DNA of 64,000 nucleotides from Flavobacterium panici (GCF_903819335.1 NZ_CAIJDE010000049.1:124001-188000), one strand, 5' to 3'. Positions 1 to 9,787 are shown, numbered from the stretch's first letter. Numbers and translations are program-made. Notes: a model not told the origin generated them from the letters alone.

Positions 1-1
1 T

Positions 2-3000
2 TTTATTGCAGAAAAAAAAGTTTCAAATCGTAAAACGTATTCTTCATCTCAAATAGACAATATTCGTTTGGTTTCTGAAAACGGAAAAAGTATCCGATTG
101 AAAGCTGATAAATGTCTTTTACATTCAATCAATTTTGAGTTTTACTCAGATTTTATCACGCAGACAAATACAACGGGAGACTGGACTTTAAAAGGAAAAT
201 ATGCACTAAGTGATGACGATACTAAAGTTTTTGAACAATTAGAACCAAAGCTAAATGCCGTTCATGGAAAATGGTTAAAGTATAATGAAGACGACTATGT
301 AAATATTGCTAATTATAAAGATAAATGGAATAGGTTGACAATTCCAACTGATGAAAGTGATAAAAACATTAAACAAATTCTTAATCAATATCTTGAATTA
401 AGTAAAAAAGCTGATAATCCAACTGCATCTGAAATAATCAATTTTGGAGATCTTGATGCAGGAAGAACTTTAACAGAAGAAGAAAAGTTAGATGAAGATA
501 AATTCACGAGGATATCTTATCTGGAGCTCTTAAACATTGCAGCAAATGATTATCACATTGCGCGTATGTTAGGCTTGGGATGTATTGATATGGATGACGA
601 AGTTTTATCTGGAGAATTTGTTTATCTAACAGAATATACAACTTTGGGTGATTTGGATGGTGCTGGAGCAAAGGAAAGACAGCATCTTTCTATGAGTATT
701 CCAACATCATTAAATACAGAACGTCAGTCTCTTCCTGTACAATTAAATAAAATTGTTCCTGGATTAAATATGGATTCTGATGAAAGTCAGACTGCAAGCA
801 TTACAGATCCGGAAGGATACAGTTTTGATGGAAAGAAAAGATATGTAAGTTTATTTATGGATGATGTCATGGATTATGACGTTAGTAAAGACCATAAAGA
901 TTTCTTTAAATCTCCTGAAGAATATGACGGAAGTACTTTTACATTTCCTGTTTACGTAGGAGTTGATTATAAAGTTGAAGAGCTGGATGACAATTGGGTA
1001 AAACCTGAATTATCGCATGATATCGAATACAAGAATGTTAATAAAAATCTTGAAGAATCGAATTATGAGTCTGTTCCTATTATTATTCCTGAATCTGGAA
1101 AATCGATTATAAATATCCGTCAGAAAGAAGTAGGCGAAAAAAATTATATCTACCAGGGATATGGTATTAATATTTTCTCGAGAGCAACAACCGGAAGACA
1201 AATAAGTATTAAATCAGATATTAAACCGGCAAACAATTTAATGCCGCCAAGTAACATCAACTCGCTTTTAATTACAGACGAAAGTCCGTTAATGTTTACT
1301 TCAGCTTCTGAACAAGAACGTCTTGGCAAGATTACAGGAACTGATAAAACATTGGTTAGAATATTGTTTGATTATTACTCAGCTCAGGAATTGACAAATT
1401 ATACGCTTCCTGCAGATATGTCTGCTGAAACAGCAAAAGATGACAAAAACAGCATTTATCCTGATAGTGAAGAAATATTTGCAGATCATTTTAAACTGTA
1501 TTACAAAGATGGACTTCCAGAAGTTGAATATGCTGCTATTGATGACATTATTGATAATGGCACAGATAATTTGACTTCGATTGTTAAAATTAAAGAATAC
1601 AAAGTCTTAAGCAGTGGTCAGGAAATAAAAATTTCATTAACAGAAGACAACAAAAAAAAGTATGACGGTGGAATCCTGACTATTGGAGATCAAAATTATG
1701 TTGTAAAGAGCATTGAAGTTGTTACCAAAACAGTAGGTCTTGATAAAGTATTTGATTACGCACTAATTGAAATCTTGAAAAAAGAAGTCAGCGACAGTGT
1801 TCACGCAGATGGAGATGCCACAATAGATTCTGATCAAATTAAATCAATTCAGATGCCTGAAAACAGATTGTGTACTCTTGTACAGAATATGCAGTCATCT
1901 TGTAACTGGCATAAACCGGGAATTGATTTTAAAGTTGAATACCCAGCTTATCTTAATGAGATTCATCGTGAAGTTATTCAGCCAAAAAGCGAAAACACAA
2001 AAGATTTACAACTGGAAAAAACCAGAGGAATCTTTAAACCTGCTGTAATTGAAAGAGTTTTGGAAAAAACTTATGAAATGAATGCAGATGGAACATATAA
2101 ATTAGATGTAAACGAAGATCCTATTCCTCTAGCTGTAGGTGAAGACTTAATAGAAAAACACTTAGGATTATACAAAATAACTTTCCCTGCTTTTAATTTA
2201 CCTCAACATCCTCAATTCAAAAACGGAAACGAAAATTCTGTAGAATGGTCTAATGGTATTGTTCGTTTGTTTAGAAAAAGTGCTGTGAAAGCCGGAAGTA
2301 CAATTCACGTAGAATCACGAAAAGAATTTAAAGTAGTTCGAACAGAAAATATTGGTGAAACAGGTGACTTAGTTTTATATATTAATGATACCGATTTCAA
2401 ATTAGGAGATTATGTCAATCAGATAATAGATGAAAATTATAATGAAATTATTATCGGACAGCAAGAAGTAAACTACTATCCTAGTTATAAAGTTTACCTG
2501 TACGCAGATTCTGCATCTGGAATTAATGAACAAAATATTCAGCCAAGGGCAAATGAAAGTACGCACTACTCTATTTTCGGAATCAGCACACGTGCTGTAA
2601 GACCAACTTTCAAATACAAATCAAAGATTAGTATCCCTAGTCCGATGTATGCTGTTAAAATTGAAAAACCGGTAAAACCTGAAGAGATTAAATGTGATAG
2701 TTATTATGCTACAAGGCCAGATTTTTACAATCGTTCGACTTTCACTTTTACAACAAGATATAAAAAAGACCGTAAACCTTATGGCGCATTGCATTACAGA
2801 GCCAATGAAGAAAGCTTCTTAAATGTTTTGTACGAAAGAGAAACTATAAAAACGATTCGTGAAGAACTACAAAAACTTGGTGGAAATGATGAAGTTAATT
2901 TTAGAGACAGATGGAAAAACTTTTTAAACTTTAATGAACTTGAAACAGATGGTCACTATAAAACCTTTCCGCAAAATAGTCCTGAAGGCTTTGCTTTCCC

Positions 3001-4258
3001 ATTACCGGATAATGAAGAATTAAAAAATCTAATTAACGATTTTATTAAATGGCATAATGAAACACTACCTGGAACAATAGACGATGAAGTAGAAATCACA
3101 TCGATATCAGCATTAAATCAAGTTATAATCTCTAAAGGAGTTGAAAATCCTGTTTTGGCTGTCCATTTTATTAAAGAAGCTATTCAATCCGCTTTTGTTC
3201 CCTTAACGGAAGTGCCAGTTATTTATGAACACATTAAAGGAGCAGAATATACTCCAACTAATAAAAAGCAAACTATTAAAGATAAAAATGGTCATGCCTT
3301 AAAACCAACTGACACAGATTTTGATATTGCTCCAATGATGAAAATCGTAAACGAAACTGATAATATTACACAGTTTACAGATTTTAATCTTGATGGAAAT
3401 TCGCAGAGTATTTATTTCTATGCTGTTCGTGAAATGGACATTAAAATGAATTTTAGTCAATTTAGTGATCTTTTAGGGCCTGTAAAATTGGTTTCTTCAA
3501 CTCCGCCTAAAATGCCGGAAATCAAGAGAATTATGCCAGTTCTTGAAAATCAGGTTTTAGGAATTAAACCTGCTATTCAGTTTGAATTAAATGCTTATCT
3601 ACCAACATCCAACATTAAGAAAATTAATATCTACCGTGCTAAATCAATGCAGGAAGCACAATCGATAAGAACAATGACTCCGGTTAAAGAAATTTTAATT
3701 GATGAAGAAACTTTGTCTAATGAATTTGATAATGTCTGGACGGTTTATGACGAATTTGAAGATTTGGAATCTGTTCCGTTTGGAGATGGTCTTTTCTACC
3801 GAGTTACAGTTTCAAGAGAAATCGAATATGAAGATTCTAGTTCGACTGAATTAAACCCAATCGTTAATATTGATTATGCGCCTTCGCAGCCATCAAAAAT
3901 TACGGCTACTATAATTGCAGATAATGTTTCGCCAGAATCTCCAGTATTAGAAGCTTCGGGAATCGAAACCGGAGCAAACGAAGAAATCTTTAAACCCGTA
4001 ATTTTTAGCTGGGAAAAAACAGTTCATAATGGTAAATATCATTTGTATAAAATGAATAATCAAGGCAACTGGGAGAAAATTCACGAGAAAGCGTCTAATG
4101 AAATTATTGTGAATTTACCTCTGCAGGAAACTAAACTGGGAACAGATCAATTAGTAATTAAAAATGAAGATGGTGAAAGAATTTACCATCACTTCAAAGT
4201 AATTTCTGAAAACTCATCAGGTATGTTCAGCAGCGAAGAAAAAATTCTAACTCTTTAA
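2..4258 (+). CDS. Large phage-tail/injection-system structural protein, 5' end outside the window
   Basis: The reading frame is open from base 2, so the gene starts left of the window. At least 1,418 codons are visible, ending in TAA at 4256-4258. A TTG at 68 is only an internal codon, not a convincing start. There is no signal peptide or membrane segment in the visible part. The protein is acidic and hydrophilic with many short beta-rich stretches. The last ~250 residues look like fibronectin-III-type modules, for example around the INIYRAKSMQEAQ and GLFYRVTVSREIEYED stretches. Position directly upstream of fibre-like and tail-chaperone-like genes suggests a tail-tip, baseplate-peripheral or fibre-network protein. 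I cannot assign a named family. A perfect hairpin follows the stop codon. Confidence 0.6.
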   Translation, partial: FIAEKKVSNRKTYSSSQIDNIRLVSENGKSIRLKADKCLLHSINFEFYSDFITQTNTTGDWTLKGKYALSDDDTKVFEQLEPKLNAVHGKWLKYNEDDYVNIANYKDKWNRLTIPTDESDKNIKQILNQYLELSKKADNPTASEIINFGDLDAGRTLTEEEKLDEDKFTRISYLELLNIAANDYHIARMLGLGCIDMDDEVLSGEFVYLTEYTTLGDLDGAGAKERQHLSMSIPTSLNTERQSLPVQLNKIVPGLNMDSDESQTASITDPEGYSFDGKKRYVSLFMDDVMDYDVSKDHKDFFKSPEEYDGSTFTFPVYVGVDYKVEELDDNWVKPELSHDIEYKNVNKNLEESNYESVPIIIPESGKSIINIRQKEVGEKNYIYQGYGINIFSRATTGRQISIKSDIKPANNLMPPSNINSLLITDESPLMFTSASEQERLGKITGTDKTLVRILFDYYSAQELTNYTLPADMSAETAKDDKNSIYPDSEEIFADHFKLYYKDGLPEVEYAAIDDIIDNGTDNLTSIVKIKEYKVLSSGQEIKISLTEDNKKKYDGGILTIGDQNYVVKSIEVVTKTVGLDKVFDYALIEILKKEVSDSVHADGDATIDSDQIKSIQMPENRLCTLVQNMQSSCNWHKPGIDFKVEYPAYLNEIHREVIQPKSENTKDLQLEKTRGIFKPAVIERVLEKTYEMNADGTYKLDVNEDPIPLAVGEDLIEKHLGLYKITFPAFNLPQHPQFKNGNENSVEWSNGIVRLFRKSAVKAGSTIHVESRKEFKVVRTENIGETGDLVLYINDTDFKLGDYVNQIIDENYNEIIIGQQEVNYYPSYKVYLYADSASGINEQNIQPRANESTHYSIFGISTRAVRPTFKYKSKISIPSPMYAVKIEKPVKPEEIKCDSYYATRPDFYNRSTFTFTTRYKKDRKPYGALHYRANEESFLNVLYERETIKTIREELQKLGGNDEVNFRDRWKNFLNFNELETDGHYKTFPQNSPEGFAFPLPDNEELKNLINDFIKWHNETLPGTIDDEVEITSISALNQVIISKGVENPVLAVHFIKEAIQSAFVPLTEVPVIYEHIKGAEYTPTNKKQTIKDKNGHALKPTDTDFDIAPMMKIVNETDNITQFTDFNLDGNSQSIYFYAVREMDIKMNFSQFSDLLGPVKLVSSTPPKMPEIKRIMPVLENQVLGIKPAIQFELNAYLPTSNIKKINIYRAKSMQEAQSIRTMTPVKEILIDEETLSNEFDNVWTVYDEFEDLESVPFGDGLFYRVTVSREIEYEDSSSTELNPIVNIDYAPSQPSKITATIIADNVSPESPVLEASGIETGANEEIFKPVIFSWEKTVHNGKYHLYKMNNQGNWEKIHEKASNEIIVNLPLQETKLGTDQLVIKNEDGERIYHHFKVISENSSGMFSSEEKILTL

Positions 4259-4264
4259 ACCAAG

Positions 4265-4296
4265 AAATACCAATGACTAACCTCATTGGTATTTAA
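4265..4296 (+). terminator. Hairpin after the large structural gene
   Basis: A perfect 12-base inverted repeat (arms 4265-4276 and 4283-4294, loop of 6) starts 6 bases after the stop codon. The run after the stem (TTTAAATCAGG) is a weak U-tract. It is therefore either a modest terminator or a 3' stabilising hairpin that lowers expression of the downstream fibre genes. Confidence 0.55.
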
Positions 4297-4346
4297 ATCA
4301 GGTTTTATTCAACAAACATTTAAAGCAAGAAATAAAATTAAATAAC

Positions 4347-5492
4347 ATGGCAACAAGCAGAAATGACTTTCACAGCAAATTCAATAATGGAGATATTCCG
4401 TTACATGCTGATTTCGTCGAAATTTTTGACAATTTCGTTCACAGGCAAGATGACAAAGCCGATTTTCAAATGGTTGAAACTGGTACATCTAACGAACATT
4501 ATATTACTCCCGCACTTTTAAGATCAGTTTTTCAAAATTCAGGAATTATTTCCGGTAACTGTTACTTCCCTTTAAAAGAGTATCGAGATGATTATACCGG
4601 CTCATTAATCGAATTAGAATACCCACCTATTGAAAACAGTGTTAAAGTATTCAAAAACGGACAATTATTAGGGGAAGATGAAGATTATGTATTAGACTAT
4701 GATCATGCAAAAATTAGTTTCCCTGAGGGAATTATCGACAGAAATATTGAAATCAATTATTGGTATCAGAACATGAATCCAATATTGGAAGATTCTGACT
4801 CCATGTATGGGAAATCTTCCATTCCGTTTAAAGAAAATTTTAGTGCCGATGTTTTTAGCAGTGATACTATTACGCTGCAAAACAAACCTCTAAAATACAG
4901 TGTGAAAATTTACAAAAATGGGCAACTACTTAGAGAAGATAAAGATTATTCAATTGTTGACGGCACCAATGTCATTACGTTTTCTGAAATAATAAGCAAC
5001 CGTAATATTGAAGTAGATTATTGGTTTGCAAGTTCAATATCATTGAATGATCAGCAATTAAAATCAAAATATGTTGATTTAAAAACAAATCAAACTATTG
5101 AAGGAAATAAAACTTTTACCGGAGATACGCAAAGTAAAAGTTTCATTAAAACTGGCGGTGCTTCTAACGAATATCTTATGGCAGATGGCTCGGTTTCTAC
5201 CTCTACAGCTTCTGATTATGATGCAGGACATTCTGGTTTTGATATGTTAACAACAAGCGGTTATCAAAAACTTAGTAACGGGTTAATATTACAATGGGCT
5301 TATTTAACATCGGGCAGTGTAAGCTACAGTTTTCCTCTTGCCTGGCCAGTGGGAGCTTTTAGTGTGGTCTTATCTACTATTAGAGATTCTTCTGGTAATA
5401 AAGGTTTTAATCATGTCGCTAATCTTTCAAAAACATCATATCAGGCGATTATTGACGGTAACTATGGTTACATGTTTGCAATTGGACGCTAA
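4347..5492 (+). CDS. Tail-fibre-like protein with a tandem internal duplication
   Basis: 381 residues with no signal peptide. The N-terminus (HSKFNNGDIPLHADFVEIFDNFVHRQDDK) is of the kind that starts many phage fibre proteins. Two homologous segments follow, at about residues 70-140 and 156-227. Each contains the pattern SVK(V/I)(F/Y)KNGQLL.ED.DY and then RNIE(I/V)(N/D)YW. A collagen-free linker with TNQTIEGNKTFTGD, a phrase common in fibre shafts, leads to a C-terminal tip of about 110 residues (residues ~265-381) with the GLILQWAY pattern seen in phage tail-collar and fibre tips. Likely a receptor-contacting fibre. The gene just downstream resembles a fibre-assembly chaperone, which supports this. 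Confidence 0.65.
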   Translation: MATSRNDFHSKFNNGDIPLHADFVEIFDNFVHRQDDKADFQMVETGTSNEHYITPALLRSVFQNSGIISGNCYFPLKEYRDDYTGSLIELEYPPIENSVKVFKNGQLLGEDEDYVLDYDHAKISFPEGIIDRNIEINYWYQNMNPILEDSDSMYGKSSIPFKENFSADVFSSDTITLQNKPLKYSVKIYKNGQLLREDKDYSIVDGTNVITFSEIISNRNIEVDYWFASSISLNDQQLKSKYVDLKTNQTIEGNKTFTGDTQSKSFIKTGGASNEYLMADGSVSTSTASDYDAGHSGFDMLTTSGYQKLSNGLILQWAYLTSGSVSYSFPLAWPVGAFSVVLSTIRDSSGNKGFNHVANLSKTSYQAIIDGNYGYMFAIGR

Positions 5493-5516
5493 TCTAAAAT
5501 TTAAAATAAAAAAATT

Positions 5517-5885
5517 ATGTATAAAGGAACATACAACGAAGATGGAGAATACACAGGCTTTTATGTTGAAGGGATTCATGAAAATATTCCACAGCCAAAT
5601 ATTGAATTAACTACAGAAGAATGGCAGCAAGCGTTATCTAAAAATTACAAGGTAATTGATGGAAAACATACCTTTTCTGCTTTCGTACAGAACGAGGATA
5701 CTATTTTAGAAAATCTAAGAACAACCAGAGATACATTGTTAACTGATTGTGACTGGACTCAACTAGGTGATTCTCCTCTTTCAAAACAGAAAAAAACAGA
5801 ATGGAAAAATTACAGACAGGCATTAAGGGATTTAACCAATCTCGATGACTTAACATCTATTGTCTGGCCTACACAACCATCATAA
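5517..5885 (+). CDS. Tail-fibre assembly chaperone-like protein (Phage_tail_APC type)
   Basis: 122 residues. The C-terminal half has the pattern R.TRD.LL.DCDWTQL.D.PL and then KKTEWKNYRQALRDL, at about residues 62-105. This is the hallmark of the phage tail assembly chaperone family (compare RN.LLA.SDWTQL.DAPL...WA.YRQALRDLP in phage fibre-assembly proteins). The N-terminal ~50 residues are a short beta-rich head. The gene starts 24 bases after the upstream fibre gene, the usual fibre-chaperone order. The family helps trimeric fibres fold or mount; the role in this organism is inferred. Confidence 0.75.
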   Translation: MYKGTYNEDGEYTGFYVEGIHENIPQPNIELTTEEWQQALSKNYKVIDGKHTFSAFVQNEDTILENLRTTRDTLLTDCDWTQLGDSPLSKQKKTEWKNYRQALRDLTNLDDLTSIVWPTQPS

Positions 5886-5963
5886 TAAAAACAATTGTTC
5901 AATGACTTTCTAATAGTTTTTAGAAAACAAAAGACAACATTATTATTTATTAAAACATAATGT

Positions 5964-6830
5964 ATGGAAGAAAATACAACATATAAACCTTTTAATTATT
6001 TAGATAATTACACTCCTATAGAAGGTGAGGTGGTTTTTTATAATACAGAAAAAACATTAGCGGTTAAAAAGAATGATTGTTCGAAAGAAACATCTGGAAA
6101 TCTGGTCACTTTAACTGCAAGTGCCAATAAATTTGTATCAACTGAAAGTATAGCCGATGCAAATGAACAAGCTGAATCATGGCTAAATGCAAATGTTCAA
6201 GCTTATGCTAATAACACTGGAATTTGCAGTATTAGAGAAACAGCTTGGCGTGGTGTGAATCCTTCGTGCGTAATTGAACCACCAACAACCTTACAGCCTT
6301 TCGACTACATGGTTATAAGATACAAATGGGCTTTAGGTGCAGGGAAAGATCTTGACACTTTTACCGGATTTGTTAACACAGGAACTCCTTGGGATAATAA
6401 ATATATGGGATATGGTCATGGCCAAGGAACTGAGTTACCAAACTACAGCAATATCTCCCAATCTTATATTATGTATGCTGGAGACAATCAAGAAAACAAC
6501 GGCGTTGAGGCCTGCTTAATTAATTTCGACAAATTGTCATCTGATAATATTTCTTTAAAATCGATTCCGGTTAGAATAGCTGCTGCTTGGTTTGGTCAAT
6601 TTGGGAGTGGAAATATAGATATTGAGATAACGACTTTTTCAGGAGGAACTATGGAAAAACTAGGATTTGATTTTATTAACATAGACGGCTCTCAAATACA
6701 ACAGTTGAATTTTTCGAAAAAGATTCCTTATCCACCTAAGTGGGTAAACGATGTAAATGAAGTTACAAACATTGGATATATAACATATAATGTAGACTCT
6801 TCAACAGCAAAAGTCGTAATAACTTATTAA
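5964..6830 (+). CDS. DUF5977-domain protein of the tail-fibre cluster
   Basis: 288 residues with no signal peptide. Residues ~22-90 form a DUF5977-type module: VFYNTEKT..VKKN.C, then TLTAS.NKFVS..SIADAN.QAE.WLNAN.QAYAN..G.C. These short modules occur in Bacteroidota surface and fibre proteins. The C-terminal ~190 residues are not recognised; they contain Trp/Gly-rich beta-strand-like stretches. The downstream gene begins 5 bases after the stop and shares both the N-terminal YK.F..L pattern and the DUF5977 module, so the two genes look like diverged paralogues that swapped C-termini. Confidence 0.65.
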   Translation: MEENTTYKPFNYLDNYTPIEGEVVFYNTEKTLAVKKNDCSKETSGNLVTLTASANKFVSTESIADANEQAESWLNANVQAYANNTGICSIRETAWRGVNPSCVIEPPTTLQPFDYMVIRYKWALGAGKDLDTFTGFVNTGTPWDNKYMGYGHGQGTELPNYSNISQSYIMYAGDNQENNGVEACLINFDKLSSDNISLKSIPVRIAAAWFGQFGSGNIDIEITTFSGGTMEKLGFDFINIDGSQIQQLNFSKKIPYPPKWVNDVNEVTNIGYITYNVDSSTAKVVITY

Positions 6831-6835
6831 ATAAC

Positions 6836-7990
6836 ATGGCAAATACAGGATATAAATCTTTTACTTTATTAGAAAGATACTATAAAGACGATGGTTCTTC
6901 TACGGGAGATACAAAACCAAATGTGGTAACAGATCCGGATTATATTGCACCAATTTTTGACACAACAAGCTGTCCTCAAGATGTACGATATTATAATACA
7001 GAACAAACTAAAACTGTAACAAAAAATAATTGTTCAGCAGGTGAAGCCGGTACAGAAGTCACCCTTACCGCTTATGTTAATCAGTTCGTATCTGAGATTA
7101 GTATTACTGACGCAAATAATCAAGCCATTGCCTGGCTGGAAGAAAATGCACAAGTTTATGCCAATAATTTAGGGACGTGTATACTTAATATCCCGGTTAT
7201 TTCCAGCACTCTTTCAAGTGACGGAATGACTATAAATTTATCATGGATTGTCCCACATGATGATGTAAGAATTACAGGATATCAATTATATAGAACTCTT
7301 GATTTAAATGGTGATTGGTTACCATACAGATCTATAAATATTCCAGATCTAAAATCATTTTCAGATACCTCATTAGCAGCCAATACTACTTATTATTATA
7401 AGGTTGCAACAAGAAGCGCAACTGGTTTATCAACCCCAAGTAATATAACTTCTCAAACTACAGGCGATAATTCTACAGGAGGACCAGGTGGCAGCGGCGG
7501 AAGCTGTTTCGTTGAAGGCACATTGATTACGCTTCCAGATGGTTCTAAAAAAGCTATTGAGGAATTGCATCTGGAACAACTGCTTCTTTCTGCCGAAATT
7601 GAAACATTAATTGATACCAATAATGCTAATGAGTTATATAAATGGTCTTCTGTTTCCTTGTTGGAAAGAAGAATAACATCGCCAATTACTAAATTAACGC
7701 AGAAAGATGCTTATAAAACAATAATTGTAAACGACGGATTGTTAGAGGCTACTCCAACTCACTTACAACTTATTCAACGTGATGGTTTGTGGAGATTTAT
7801 CTCTCTTGGAGATATTCAGGTTGGAGATAATCTTTACACTATCAATAATGAAATCATTCCGGTTACATCAGTTAGAATTAATTTAGAGAAAAGAAGAATT
7901 TTCCCTTTAACATTAAATCCATTTCATACCTATTTCGCAAATGGAATTTTAACTCATAATTATAAAGAGGGAGAAAATCCAAATCCATAA
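6836..7990 (+). CDS. DUF5977-FN3-Hint protein (self-processing fibre component)
   Basis: 384 residues. Order of parts: a short N-terminal segment shared with the upstream gene, a DUF5977 module (~50-115), one fibronectin-III domain (~118-207), a Gly/Ser-rich linker, and a C-terminal Hint (hedgehog/intein-type) domain from Cys224 to Asn375. The Hint blocks are visible: C.VEGTLITLPDGSKKAIEEL at its start, a TPTHL block in the middle, and F.TYFANGILTHN at its end. The residue after HN is Tyr rather than Cys, Ser or Thr, and only 9 residues remain. This fits a bacterial intein-like domain that cleaves rather than splices. Known chemistry is an N-S acyl shift at Cys followed by cleavage or attack by a nucleophile; use of that chemistry to mature or crosslink a fibre is inferred. 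Confidence 0.75.
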   Translation: MANTGYKSFTLLERYYKDDGSSTGDTKPNVVTDPDYIAPIFDTTSCPQDVRYYNTEQTKTVTKNNCSAGEAGTEVTLTAYVNQFVSEISITDANNQAIAWLEENAQVYANNLGTCILNIPVISSTLSSDGMTINLSWIVPHDDVRITGYQLYRTLDLNGDWLPYRSINIPDLKSFSDTSLAANTTYYYKVATRSATGLSTPSNITSQTTGDNSTGGPGGSGGSCFVEGTLITLPDGSKKAIEELHLEQLLLSAEIETLIDTNNANELYKWSSVSLLERRITSPITKLTQKDAYKTIIVNDGLLEATPTHLQLIQRDGLWRFISLGDIQVGDNLYTINNEIIPVTSVRINLEKRRIFPLTLNPFHTYFANGILTHNYKEGENPNP

Positions 7991-8164
7991 ATTAAAATTG
8001 GATTTATAGAGTCTAAAAATAATTTACTTTTTTAAATCTCTGTGATTTAAATCAAATTTTGGCAACGGAAATATCAAACAAATCCAGCTTTAATCAATTT
8101 GGGTTCAAATTTTTTAAGCTGGATTCTAAAGAAATAATAAAAATTAATTCAATCAATCATAAAA
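7991..8164. other. Intergenic segment with a 10-base inverted repeat
   Basis: Between the Hint gene and the next fibre gene there is a perfect 10-base inverted repeat, AATCCAGCTT at 8081-8090 and its complement at 8116-8125, with a 25-base loop. It ends about 40 bases upstream of the GTG start, so it may be a regulatory stem in the leader. No ORF or promoter consensus was recognised. Confidence 0.35.
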
Positions 8165-9787
8165 GTGGATACAAATTATAACAGAATAAAAGTAGCTGAT
8201 TTAGAAAAAAATGAACGTGACAAAATCTTAACAACAAATTCTAGTGGTGAATTAGAATTTAGCGATGTCAATAATATTAAAACTGATAGTTACAATGCGT
8301 TAGATTATGTTCAGGATGGTAAATCATTAGATGCCAGGCAAGGTAAAGTTTTGAAAGATTTGATAGATAATAAAGTTGATAAAATTACAGGTAAAAGTCT
8401 TGTTTCAGATACTGAAATTACCCGACTTGCAAGTATTTCTAATTATATACATCCGGCTAATCATCCACCGAGCATAATTTCTCAAGATACTAACAATAGG
8501 TTTGTAACTGATACAGAAAAAACAAACTGGAACTCTAAACAATCCTTGTTTACCGGTGTAACAAATTTTATAGCAAAATCACTAAATCCAATAACACTAA
8601 TTTCCAGCAGATTATTTGATGATGGAACTTTTTTTGGGATTGGTACGATTAGTACTCCCAGTAAAGATATAACTTTAGGAAAGCAAATTAATAGAGAGAT
8701 TGGTATTGAACAATCAGATTCATCTACAAAAGGTCGTGATCTAATTATAACTGCTGGCCGTACTATCAATTATAATGACAATCCAAATTTTAACACAATA
8801 ACACAAAATATAGGAAATAATGCTTTCTCAATAACAGGGCTTCAAAATAATAGTGTTTATGCTTCAAGGTATGGAGGTGATATTTATAAACAAACTGATG
8901 GACTTGGACCCTTTTCATCTACTGGCTTAGGAGCTGCTTCTAAAAGATACTCCTCGTTAACTTCTTTATATAATAATGTGTACGACGCAAGATTTGAAGG
9001 TGATATTTATATGCAAACTAATGGAACAGGGCCATTTACATCTCTAAACCAAGGCAATAAAAATTGGTTTGCTATGGGAAGTTTACCTAATAATAATGTT
9101 TATGCTGCTGTTTTTAATGGAGATGTTTATATGCAAACTAACGGTACTGGTAATTTTTTACCATTGAATCAAACCTCTAGGGCTTGGAGTGGATTAGCCG
9201 GTTCACCAACAAATAATATGTATGCTATCGTACAGTCGTTGGATGACATTTATATTCAGCTCAATGGTATGGGGAATTTTATTCCATTAGGAGTCAATAA
9301 AAGAAACTATACTGCTATTACTGTTTCATCCAATAACAATATCTATGTTGCTGTACAAAATGGAGATATCTATATGCAAACAAATGGAATCGGACCTTTT
9401 GTCGCTACTGGACAAATAAGTAGAGATTGGACTGCGCTTGGTTCTGCTCCAAATGGAAATGTATATGCAATGACAAGAAATGGTGATATTTATATGTTAG
9501 CAAATTCTGGCTTAGGGGCTTCAAATTTAGACGGTGGAACTTTAAAGTTTAAAGCAGGAACTGCAAAAGGTAATGGAAAAAGTAGAATTGAATTCATTAC
9601 TGGACAAAAAACCACATCTGGGACTAATATGCAAATTGAAACTTCAAGGGCTTATATTGATGAGAATGGTTATATGATCTGGTTAAACATGCCAACTTAT
9701 GCAGATAATTCTACAGCTATTGCCGCAGGTCTTCCTGTAGGATGTGAATACAAAACGGCAACTGGAGATCGTAAAATTGTTTACTAA
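8165..9787 (+). CDS. Tail-fibre-like protein with a six-unit propeller-like repeat
   Basis: 540 residues from a GTG start. The start is chosen because it aligns codon for codon with the ATG start of the related gene at 11825: MDTN-YNRIKVADLEKNE against MITKKYNRIKVADLEINE. Residues ~1-90 hold phage-fibre phrases (SYNALDYVQDGKSLDARQGK). Residues ~225-455 contain six repeats of about 40 residues with the pattern NN.VYA...NGD(I/V)YMQTNG.G.F..L.......W..L.... This is the periodicity of a beta-propeller such as the tectonin type. The C-terminal ~85 residues (GTAKGNGKSRIEFITG...) resemble fibre-tip sequence. Probably a ligand-binding fibre; the target is unknown. Confidence 0.65.
   Translation: MDTNYNRIKVADLEKNERDKILTTNSSGELEFSDVNNIKTDSYNALDYVQDGKSLDARQGKVLKDLIDNKVDKITGKSLVSDTEITRLASISNYIHPANHPPSIISQDTNNRFVTDTEKTNWNSKQSLFTGVTNFIAKSLNPITLISSRLFDDGTFFGIGTISTPSKDITLGKQINREIGIEQSDSSTKGRDLIITAGRTINYNDNPNFNTITQNIGNNAFSITGLQNNSVYASRYGGDIYKQTDGLGPFSSTGLGAASKRYSSLTSLYNNVYDARFEGDIYMQTNGTGPFTSLNQGNKNWFAMGSLPNNNVYAAVFNGDVYMQTNGTGNFLPLNQTSRAWSGLAGSPTNNMYAIVQSLDDIYIQLNGMGNFIPLGVNKRNYTAITVSSNNNIYVAVQNGDIYMQTNGIGPFVATGQISRDWTALGSAPNGNVYAMTRNGDIYMLANSGLGASNLDGGTLKFKAGTAKGNGKSRIEFITGQKTTSGTNMQIETSRAYIDENGYMIWLNMPTYADNSTAIAAGLPVGCEYKTATGDRKIVY

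Noticed and set aside
1010..1201. 63-codon - strand frame inside the large structural gene
   Set aside because: Antisense shadow of a long supported gene, with no start context or domain.
5338..5610. 90-codon open frame spanning the fibre and chaperone genes
   Set aside because: Lies across two supported genes in another frame and its sequence shows no recognisable features.
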